Source: Nocardia exalbida NBRC 100660 (GTDB taxonomy: Bacteria > Actinomycetota > Actinomycetes > Mycobacteriales > Mycobacteriaceae). Taken from it: DNA of 64,000 bases. The DNA lies in assembly GCF_000308575.1 (NCBI RefSeq), contig NZ_BAFZ01000032.1, positions 1 to 64,000 of the forward strand, given 5' to 3'. How positions within the stretch are numbered: position 1 is the stretch's first letter; the number at the start of each line of letters is the position of its first letter. This document shows positions 57,634 through 64,000 of the stretch, in pieces. Under the pieces are notes generated by a model. That model was not told the DNA's origin. It made no database searches and worked only from the letters and a program-made list of their open reading frames with translations. A program made the position numbers and the translations under genes.

Positions 57634-58948
57634 CGTCGAATTCGCCCAGCACCGGTACGACCGCTGTCACAGCGGACGGGATGGTCACGCCGAGCTGTCC
57701 GTCGCGCGGCTTGTGCTCGTGGTCCTCGCCGCCCGGCGGCGGAGCAGGTGGCAGCACCATGCCGCCGGTCGGGCCGGGATGAACGGGGCGGTCCGGGCTG
57801 CCCGCAGGCGTCGGCGGCGTGGCGTCGCCCGGCGGTGCGACCGCTGGCGCCGGCTTGCTTTCCGGCTTCGGCACGTCCGCCCGCGCGGCGGGCGCGGAGT
57901 TGCCGGGCGGGATCACCGAACCGGGCCCGGTCGACGGCTTGTGCTCCTGCGACCCGCCGAAGTCGAACAGCTTCGAGGAATTCTTCGAGTCGTCGCCATT
58001 CGTGCCGGAGGTACCGGAGTTGGTGGTCGAGCCCGGGTTGATCAGTTCCGGGATCGCCTTGTCCGCGGCGGCCGCGACGGTGTCGATGCCGTGGATGCCG
58101 ACTTCGGCGATCTTGTCGATGATGTGCGTGCCGATGTCGACGCCCGCGTTGATGGCCGTGGTGCCGAGGTCCACCCCCGCGGAGATCAGCTGCTGCTGCA
58201 ATTGGAGTTGCGCGGCCATGGCCGGATCCATGGGTGTCGTGGTGGCGGGCGTCGTGGCGCCGGGCGTGGTGGCGCCGGGTACGACCTGCCCGGAGTTGCC
58301 GGGGTAGACGGCCTGCCCCTGTCCGTGGGAGACGCCGGACGGTGCGGTGACCGTGAGCGGTCCCATCTCGTCGAGTCTCCTGGTGTGGTCGTCCATTTCG
58401 GTGCGCGCGGCCGTCACGGTGGTGAGCGCGTCGCGCAGCGCCTGGGTGGCGCGGGCGATGACCGCGTCGGTCTCCGGCGCGGAGGTCGAGTTGTCCAGGA
58501 TCTCCCGTGCGTCGCGCCGGAAGTCGGCGATGATCTGGTCGACCTGCCGCGCCGCCCGCCCCGAGGTGGCGTGCGCGTCGGCGAGGACGGACAGGTAGGC
58601 GGGGCCCCGATCGGAGATGTCCCCGATCTGGGTCTGCGTGGTGCGCATCGCGGGCACCGCGCTGTCGGCGGCGCGGGAGGTCCAGGTGGACTCCAGCGCG
58701 TGCAGGCCTTCGCGGTGCGGGCCCTCGGTGTCCGCCACCTGGGTGGAGGCGGCCGAGAGCGCCCCGGTCGCGGCCGCGCTCGGCACCCCGACGCCGGTGC
58801 CGAGCGAGGAGCGCAGCGTCAGCAGCGGGCGGACCAGCGCGGCCACGATCGGCGGGTCGGCCCCCGGTTCGGTGCTCGACGGCCGGGTGGTCTCGGCGGC
58901 GGGCTGGGTGGTGTGCGAGCGTTTCCGCAGTCCCATAAGGCTTCTCAT
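57620..58948 (-). CDS. ESX-associated hypothetical protein (helical N-terminal, disordered C-terminal)
   Basis: A 442-residue protein. The first half has a long helical region (about 85-205: ALESTWTSRAADSAVPAMRT, LSVLADAHATSGRAARQVDQ, ALRDALTTVTAARTEMDDHT) of the DUF4226-like/PPE-like helical type; a Gln/Thr-rich segment follows, and the last 130 residues are Pro/Gly-rich and disordered. It is coupled by an ATGA overlap to the EspC-like gene upstream and overlaps the next gene. GGAGG lies 7 nt before the ATG. A secreted or surface substrate is likely but unproven. Confidence 0.75.
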   Translation of the reverse strand: MRSLMGLRKRSHTTQPAAETTRPSSTEPGADPPIVAALVRPLLTLRSSLGTGVGVPSAAATGALSAASTQVADTEGPHREGLHALESTWTSRAADSAVPAMRTTQTQIGDISDRGPAYLSVLADAHATSGRAARQVDQIIADFRRDAREILDNSTSAPETDAVIARATQALRDALTTVTAARTEMDDHTRRLDEMGPLTVTAPSGVSHGQGQAVYPGNSGQVVPGATTPGATTPATTTPMDPAMAAQLQLQQQLISAGVDLGTTAINAGVDIGTHIIDKIAEVGIHGIDTVAAAADKAIPELINPGSTTNSGTSGTNGDDSKNSSKLFDFGGSQEHKPSTGPGSVIPPGNSAPAARADVPKPESKPAPAVAPPGDATPPTPAGSPDRPVHPGPTGGMVLPPAPPPGGEDHEHKPRDGQLGVTIPSAVTAVVPVLGEFDDDTP

Positions 58949-59268
58949 GCCAGTGCCTCCCCCGAACGGGTGATCGCGCCCGCCGTTTCGGCGTCGACCT
59001 CCTGCGCGTTCTCGCTGTAACCGCGCAGGACCCGGCCGTAGGCGCCGACCAATTGTCCGGCGGTCGACAGCGCTTCCGCGTGTTCGGATACGGCCGCCGA
59101 GAAGCGCGCCGCGAATTCCGCGCCCACGAGACCGAGATCGGCGGCCAGCCGGTCGGGATCCACCGCGCCGGAGGCGACCGTGGCCGCCGACGCCAATTGT
59201 TTCGACACCGCGTCCGCAATCGCGGTGTAGGCGGCCATCGCCGCCGGGTCGAGCTTGAGCGTGTCCAC
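58945..59268 (-). CDS. EspC-like (DUF2580) ESX-secretion-associated protein
   Basis: A 107-residue helical-hairpin protein similar to the excreted virulence factor EspC/DUF2580 family. First helix LDPAAMAAYTAIADAVSKQL, second AEALSTAGQLVGAYGRVLRGY; the type VII signal Y-x-x-x-D/E is weak here, as YSENAQE. The start is a GTG with GGAGG 5-6 nt upstream; upstream in-frame codons have no similarity. It heads a three-gene overlapping cluster. No EccC or other ESX core gene is in the window, so export would need a distant ESX locus. Confidence 0.75.
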   Translation of the reverse strand: MDTLKLDPAAMAAYTAIADAVSKQLASAATVASGAVDPDRLAADLGLVGAEFAARFSAAVSEHAEALSTAGQLVGAYGRVLRGYSENAQEVDAETAGAITRSGEALA

Positions 59269-59662
59269 TGTTCCCCTCCCGGATCCCAGTCTGTCGCTAC
59301 CGCGCCATGATTCACCGCCAAGGGTACTGTGCCGGAGCGCTGTCATGCGCCCGATCCTCGGTGGTCCGTTTTGTATAGCCGCCACCCTTCCGCGTGTCCG
59401 GCGCGCGGCGCGGCGCGAGCGTGATCCCGCCGCGTCCGCGGGCATGGTCCCTGGTGTCGGCCGACGTCCCTGTTCACGCCCTTCGCCGCACCGGCCGCAT
59501 CGGCCGTCCACCTGAGCAAACGCGCGCGTGTCGAGATTGTTATTCGAAACAACAAATTAGCTGTTGTGCGCTCCGTCACAGTCCAATATGTTGCTGTGAA
59601 CAACATTCGCTCCACTCCGACCGGCCGGGAGCTCGTCCCGGCCGGTGATGAAAGGCCCACTC
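59269..59662. promoter_or_regulatory. Divergent promoter region of the sugar ABC importer
   Basis: 394 bp between the EspC-like and binding-protein genes. It contains a lower-GC stretch (59,531-59,605) with two palindromes, TTGTT-ATTCGA-AACAA at 59,535-59,550 and ATGTTG-CTGTGAA-CAACAT at 59,586-59,604. The second ends 59 bp before the ATG. They are likely operators for the ROK repressor encoded downstream. Confidence 0.5.
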
Positions 59663-60742
59663 ATGCGCAAGGGCATGTTCAGCGCTGCCGCGTTGTCGTT
59701 CGCGCTCCTGGCCGCCACGCTCACCGCGTGCGGCGACGATTCCGCGAATTCCGGCGGCAGAACGCAGATCGGCGTGATCCTCCCGGACAGCAAGACCTCC
59801 GCCCGTTGGGAGACGGCGGACCGCAAGTACTTACAGCAGGCGTTCGAGGCCGCGGGCGTCCGGGCCGATATCCAGAACGCCCAGGGCGACAAGAACGCCT
59901 TCCAGACCATCGCCGACCAGATGATCACCAACGGCGCCTCGGTCCTGGTGATGACCAACCTGGACAGCGGCACCGGCAAAGCGGTGATCCAGAAGGCGAA
60001 GTCGCAGGGCGTCACCGTGATCGACTACGACCGGCTCACTCTCGGCGGCGGCGCCCAGTACTACGTCTCCTTCGACAACGTGAAGGTCGGCAGCCTGCTC
60101 GGCGAGGGCGTCGCGCAGTGCCTGACCGATCGCAACGCGGCGCGTCCGGTGGTCGCGTATCTCAACGGCGGACCGACCGACAACAACGCCACGCTGTTGA
60201 AGACCGGCTACGACGGAGTACTGAAGGCCCGGTTCGACGCGGGCCAGTACGTCAAGGGGCCCGATCAGGCCGTCCCGGAGTGGGACAATACGAAGGCGGG
60301 CACCATCTTCGAACAGATGCTCACCGGTCGGCCGGACATCGGGGGTGTTGTCGCGGCAAACGACGGTTTGGCCAACGCCGCGATAGCGGTGCTGAAGAAG
60401 CAGAAGCTGAACGGGCAGGTGCCGGTCAGCGGGCAGGACGCCACGGTCCAGGGCCTGCAGAACGTTCTGGCGGGCGACCAGTGCATGACCGTCTACAAGG
60501 CGATCCGGAAGGAGGCCGAGGCGACCGCGAAACTCGCGGTGGCCCTGGTGAAGGGGGAGCAGGGCAGCACCAACGGCGCGGTGCGCGACCCGGAGTCGAA
60601 CGCCGACGTGCCGTCGGTGCTGCTGGAGCCCAAGCCGATCTACCCGCGCGACGTCAAGGACGTGGTGGCCGACGGTTACGTCACCAAGGCCGAGCTGTGC
60701 ACCGGCGAGTTCGCGAAACTCTGCGCGGACAACGGAATCTGA
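59663..60742 (+). CDS. Sugar ABC transporter substrate-binding lipoprotein (XylF/RbsB type)
   Basis: A 359-residue periplasmic-type binding protein. Signal peptide and lipobox LTAC (Cys23) anchor it to the membrane. Two lobes of the type I sugar-binding fold follow: QIGVILPDSKTSARWETADR, then the hinge segments GVTVIDYDRLTLGG and PVSGQDATVQGLQN. It resembles xylose-binding XylF. The ATG at 59663 has AAAGG 7 nt upstream. It is followed by a hairpin, then the ATPase and permease genes. The sugar cannot be identified. Confidence 0.9.
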   Translation: MRKGMFSAAALSFALLAATLTACGDDSANSGGRTQIGVILPDSKTSARWETADRKYLQQAFEAAGVRADIQNAQGDKNAFQTIADQMITNGASVLVMTNLDSGTGKAVIQKAKSQGVTVIDYDRLTLGGGAQYYVSFDNVKVGSLLGEGVAQCLTDRNAARPVVAYLNGGPTDNNATLLKTGYDGVLKARFDAGQYVKGPDQAVPEWDNTKAGTIFEQMLTGRPDIGGVVAANDGLANAAIAVLKKQKLNGQVPVSGQDATVQGLQNVLAGDQCMTVYKAIRKEAEATAKLAVALVKGEQGSTNGAVRDPESNADVPSVLLEPKPIYPRDVKDVVADGYVTKAELCTGEFAKLCADNGI

Positions 60743-60750
60743 TATCGCAC

Positions 60751-60789
60751 GCCCCTTCCGCGGTTCGATGAGGGGATTGCGGAAGGGGC
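60751..60789 (+). promoter_or_regulatory. Intercistronic hairpin after the binding-protein gene
   Basis: GCCCCTTCCGC (60751-60761) and GCGGAAGGGGC (60779-60789) form a perfect 11-bp stem with a 17-nt loop, between the binding protein and the ATPase genes. Hairpins here commonly protect the upstream message or cause partial termination, giving more binding protein than membrane parts (known in other ABC operons). Confidence 0.55.
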
Positions 60790-60814
60790 TCCATCCTTCG
60801 GAGGAGCTACCCGA

Positions 60815-61588
60815 ATGTCCGAACTGCCGGTCATCGAATTACGCGGAGTAGAGAAAAGCTTCGGTCCCGTCCACGTCCTGCACGAAGTCGCCTTCAGCGC
60901 CTATCCCGGCGAGGTGACCGCTCTCGTCGGCGACAACGGCGCGGGCAAGTCCACGCTGGTCAAATGCATCGGCGGCACCCATCCGATCGACGCGGGCGAA
61001 TTCCTCTTCGAGGGCACGCCGGTGCAGGTGCACAGCCCGCGCGACGCGGCGGCGCTCGGCATCGAGATCGTCTACCAGGATCTCGCGCTCTGCGACAACC
61101 TGGACATCGTCCAGAACATGTTTCTCGGCCGGGAACGCAAGCGCGGTCTCGTGCTCGACGAATACACGATGGAGGAACTCGCCGGGAAGACGCTGGCGAG
61201 CCTGTCGGTGCGCACCGTCAAATCGGTCCGGCAGCAGGTCGCCAGCCTGTCCGGCGGACAGCGCCAGACGGTGGCCATCGCGAAAGCCGTGCTGTGGAAC
61301 AGCAAGGTGGTGATCCTCGACGAGCCGACGGCCGCGCTGGGCGTCGCGCAGACCCAGCAGGTGCTCGAGCTGGTGCGCAGGCTTGCCGACCAGGGGCTGG
61401 CGGTGGTGCTCATCTCGCACAACATGAACGACGTCTTCGCGGTGTCCGACCGGATCGCCGCGCTCTACCTCGGCCGGATGGCCGCGCAGGTACGGACCTC
61501 CGACGTGACGCACGCGCAGGTCGTCGAATTGATCACGGCGGGACGCAGCGGTGCGCTCGGCCTCGAGGCGAGCGGAGCGACCCGATGA
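60815..61588 (+). CDS. Sugar ABC transporter ATP-binding protein, single-domain
   Basis: A 257-residue ATPase: Walker A VGDNGAGKSTLVK near residue 38, signature ASLSGGQRQTVAIAKAVL, Walker B KVVILDEPTAALG, and the switch histidine in VVLISHNMNDVF. It resembles the N-terminal half of XylG/RbsA, which are usually about 500 residues with two ATPase cassettes; here there is only one, as in FrcA. It ends with a 4-bp overlap with the permease. GGAGG lies 11 nt upstream. Confidence 0.93.
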   Translation: MSELPVIELRGVEKSFGPVHVLHEVAFSAYPGEVTALVGDNGAGKSTLVKCIGGTHPIDAGEFLFEGTPVQVHSPRDAAALGIEIVYQDLALCDNLDIVQNMFLGRERKRGLVLDEYTMEELAGKTLASLSVRTVKSVRQQVASLSGGQRQTVAIAKAVLWNSKVVILDEPTAALGVAQTQQVLELVRRLADQGLAVVLISHNMNDVFAVSDRIAALYLGRMAAQVRTSDVTHAQVVELITAGRSGALGLEASGATR

Positions 61589-62823
61589 CCGCGGTGACCA
61601 CCGAGCGGCGACCGGCGGCGGCGCCGGTGACCGACCTGATGAGCGGCTACGTCGGCCGGGTGCGCGGCGGCGACATGGGTGCGTTGCCCTCGGTGATCGC
61701 ACTCGTCGTGCTCTCGGCCGTCTTCTGGGCGGCGCGCCCGGTCTTCATGTCCGAGGCCAACTTCGCCAATCTGTTCACGCAGGGTGCGGCGATCGCGGTG
61801 ATCGCGATGGGGCTGATCTTCGTGCTGCTGCTCGGCGAGATCGACTTGTCGGCCGGGTTCACCAGCGGTGTGTGCGCCGCCGTGCTCGCCGTGCTGCTCA
61901 CCGACAAAGGATGGCCGTGGTACGCGGCGGTGCTGGTGTCGCTGCTCACCGGCGTGGTGATCGGGCTCGTGATCGGCACGGTCGTGGTGAAGATCGGGAT
62001 CCCGTCGTTCGTGGTGACGCTGGCGGCGTTCCTCGCGCTGCAGGGCGTGGCGCTGAAGATCATGGACAACGGCCGCAACATCTCCATCCGCGACGAGACG
62101 ATCGTCGCGATCGCGAACAAGAACGTGCCGCCGGCGATCGGCTGGGCGTTGTACGCGGTGCTGGTCGCCGGATTCGCGCTCGTGCAGTACCGGAAGTTGC
62201 GGGCGCGCACGAAACTCGGGCTCACCGGCACGACGGCGCGGGCGGTCGTGGTGCGCGTAGCGCTGCTGGCGATCGTGGCGGGCGCGGCGGTGCTGGTGCT
62301 CAACGGCGAGCGCAGCCGCAACCCCGCGTTGCACTCGCTGGCGGGAATGCCCGTCGTCGTGCCGCTGATCGTGGCGCTGTTGCTGCTGTGGACGTTCGTG
62401 CTGGACCGCACCGCGTTCGGCAGGCACATCTACGCCGTCGGCGGCAATGCCGAGGCCGCCCGACGCGCGGGCATCGCCGTGGATCGCGTGAAGATCACCG
62501 CCTTCGTGCTGTGTTCGACCATGGCGGCGGTCGGCGGACTCATCGCGGCGTCGCGCGCGAACTCCGTCGATCCGAACACCGGCGGCAGCGACGTGCTGCT
62601 CACTGCGGTCGGCGCGGCGGTGATCGGCGGCACCAGCCTGTTCGGCGGCCGCGGGCGGATGCTGGACGCCGTGCTGGGCGCCGCGGTGGTCGCGGTGATC
62701 AACAACGGCATGGGGCTGATGGGCTATAGCGCGGGCACGAAATTCGTTGTGACAGGATTCGTGCTGCTCTTGGCGGCCGGAGTGGACGCCCTGTCCCGTA
62801 GGCGTGCGCTCCTCCAGCGATGA
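61585..62823 (+). CDS. Sugar ABC transporter permease (XylH type)
   Basis: A 412-residue inner-membrane protein with about ten or eleven helices. Landmarks are MGLIFVLLLGEIDLSAGF (the family's conserved loop) near residue 72 and IYAVGGNAEAARRAGIAV in the cytoplasmic coupling loop near residue 285. This is the XylH/RbsC branch. The start overlaps the ATPase stop (ATGA). It is followed by the ROK gene after 31 bp, the last member of the operon in this window. Confidence 0.92.
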   Translation: MTAVTTERRPAAAPVTDLMSGYVGRVRGGDMGALPSVIALVVLSAVFWAARPVFMSEANFANLFTQGAAIAVIAMGLIFVLLLGEIDLSAGFTSGVCAAVLAVLLTDKGWPWYAAVLVSLLTGVVIGLVIGTVVVKIGIPSFVVTLAAFLALQGVALKIMDNGRNISIRDETIVAIANKNVPPAIGWALYAVLVAGFALVQYRKLRARTKLGLTGTTARAVVVRVALLAIVAGAAVLVLNGERSRNPALHSLAGMPVVVPLIVALLLLWTFVLDRTAFGRHIYAVGGNAEAARRAGIAVDRVKITAFVLCSTMAAVGGLIAASRANSVDPNTGGSDVLLTAVGAAVIGGTSLFGGRGRMLDAVLGAAVVAVINNGMGLMGYSAGTKFVVTGFVLLLAAGVDALSRRRALLQR

Positions 62824-62854
62824 ACCCCCCAGCCCCGTGACGAAAGCCCGGTGA

Positions 62855-64000
62855 ATGCGAGCAGCACCTTCGCCCGAGGAGATCCGCACGCGCAATCTCG
62901 CCGCGTTGCTGCGGCATGTGCACCGTGACGGCGCGGTGTCGCGCGCCGCGCTCGCCGAGCGAATGGGGTTGAACCGCAGCACCATTCTCGCGCTCACCAC
63001 CGATCTGGCGGCGGCGGGTCTGGTGAGCGAGGAATTGCCAGGGCAGACCGGACGGGCGGGCAGGCCGTCGCTGGTGGTGCGGCCGCGGGCCGACCGGGTC
63101 TACGTCGTCGCGCTGGACGTCGGCGCCGACCGCCTCGCCGCCGCGCGGGTCGGGCTGGGCGGTTCGGTGCTCGAGCGCACCGAGACCGCCCGTCCCGGCG
63201 GCGCGTTCGACCCGGGCGAGGTGATCGCCGCGCTCGCGGCGATGGCCAGGGCGATGATCGCCACGGCCGCGCCCGACGCTCGGTGCGTAGGCGTCGGGGT
63301 CGCGTTCTGCGGCATGGTGCGCGAGGAGGACGGCGTGGTGCGGTACGGGCCGAACCTCGGCTGGGTGGACGTCGCGTTCGGCGCCGAGCTGACCAGGGAA
63401 CTCGATCTCGGCCTTCGCGTCGCGGTCGGCAACAACGCCAACCTCGGCGCGCTGGCCGAACGCGAACGCGGTGTCTGCGTCGGCCTGGCGAACTCGATCT
63501 ACCTGCACGGCGACGTCGGCATCGGCGGCGGCATCATCGTCAACGGCGAATTGCTCGGTGGGGACGGCGGTTACGGCGGGGAAGTCGGCCACATGATCGT
63601 GAATCCGGGTGGGCGGCCCTGCGCCTGCGGATCCCGGGGCTGTCTGGAGGCCGAAGCGGGCGAACTCGGGTTGATCGCGGCGGCGGGTCGCAGCGATCCG
63701 CCCGGGCAAGCGGCGGTGGACGCGATCGTCGAGGCCGCCGCCCGCGGCGACACGACGGCACGGGACGCGCTGCGCCAGGTCGGCGAATGGCTCGGGTACG
63801 GCGTCGCCAATCTGGTGAACGTCTTCAATCCGTCGGTGGTGGTGTTCGGCGGCGTGCTGCGGGAGATCTATCTGGCCTCGGCGGCGCAGGTGCGCAGCCG
63901 GTTGGCGGTGAACGGCCTGCAAGCCGTCCGCGAACGGGTCCGTTTGCGCACCAGCGCGCTCGGCGGTGACGCGACCCTGATCGGCGCCGCGGAACTGGCC
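62855..64000 (+). CDS. ROK family transcriptional repressor (partial, runs off the window)
   Basis: 382 codons visible, with no stop before the window ends. Residues 12-60 are a winged helix (LAALLRHVHRDGAVSRAALA, GLNRSTILALTTDL); the ROK sugar-binding domain follows, with DVGADRLAAARVGLGG and the zinc motif CACGSRGCLEAE near residue 250. Such repressors bind a sugar and release the operon's operators. The start at 62855 is 31 bp after the permease, and the palindromes at 59,535-59,604 are its probable targets. Confidence 0.9.
   Translation, partial: MRAAPSPEEIRTRNLAALLRHVHRDGAVSRAALAERMGLNRSTILALTTDLAAAGLVSEELPGQTGRAGRPSLVVRPRADRVYVVALDVGADRLAAARVGLGGSVLERTETARPGGAFDPGEVIAALAAMARAMIATAAPDARCVGVGVAFCGMVREEDGVVRYGPNLGWVDVAFGAELTRELDLGLRVAVGNNANLGALAERERGVCVGLANSIYLHGDVGIGGGIIVNGELLGGDGGYGGEVGHMIVNPGGRPCACGSRGCLEAEAGELGLIAAAGRSDPPGQAAVDAIVEAAARGDTTARDALRQVGEWLGYGVANLVNVFNPSVVVFGGVLREIYLASAAQVRSRLAVNGLQAVRERVRLRTSALGGDATLIGAAELA

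Overview
The window is a GC-rich actinobacterial chromosome segment, most likely from Nocardia or a close relative in the Mycobacteriales (mycolic-acid group). The main evidence is gene order from about 0.9 to 25.3 kb. It follows, from family recognition only, the Mycobacterium tuberculosis Rv1324-Rv1343c block: thioredoxin/TPR protein, glgB, glgE, glgP, dinG, pncB, clpS, DUF2017, P1 peptidase, mec, cysO, cysM, rhomboid, cAMP-phosphodiesterase-like MBL protein, rph, rdgB, DUF3817 and LprD-like. A haemophore-related protein, an EspC-like ESX-associated protein and an EthA-like monooxygenase agree with that placement. I saw no tRNA, rRNA, CRISPR array, intact insertion sequence or prophage.

Conserved core (0.5-25.3 kb). 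glgE and glgB overlap by 4 bp and build alpha-glucan from maltose-1-phosphate; glgP, which would degrade it, lies nearby but reads as frameshifted. Inserted between core genes are a LysE exporter, a small secreted protein, an NCS2 purine permease, a DoxX protein and a nicotinamidase (pncA). pncA and pncB give two consecutive steps of NAD salvage in one place. mec, cysO and cysM form the sulfur-carrier-protein route to cysteine. murI, which sits between the rhomboid gene and the MBL gene in M. tuberculosis, is absent here. Two intergenic regions (1-480 and about 22,680-23,063) carry the same degenerate repeat family.

Accessory part (25.5-53 kb). These are mostly oxidoreductases, hydrolases and transporters, each beside its own regulator: SDR reductase, secreted lipase and TetR; DHA2 exporter with a fused winged-helix tail, PadR and FAD monooxygenase; MmyB-type XRE regulator divergent from an NTF2-like/MDR pair; haloalkane dehalogenase and an ECF sigma factor; mmuM and phoU; a nitroreductase-like protein and a Ca/H antiporter; an OhrR-type MarR divergent from DUF418; a small-membrane-protein/CsbD stress cluster; a VIT1-type transporter; a frameshifted UvrD-like helicase; AraC divergent from a Baeyer-Villiger monooxygenase. 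Several intergenic palindromes are plausible operators.

Right end (53-64 kb). An envelope DUF1460 protein, a haemophore-related protein, a two-component system, an F420-type nitroreductase, a three-gene overlapping cluster headed by an EspC-like protein (ESX-associated, without ESX machinery nearby), and a sugar ABC importer (binding lipoprotein, ATPase, permease) with a ROK repressor that runs off the end. I did not find a convincingly new multi-gene system. The most unusual signals are the structured intergenic repeat, the two single-base frameshifts, the HMA-fold protein without its metal-binding cysteines and the EspC-like cluster.
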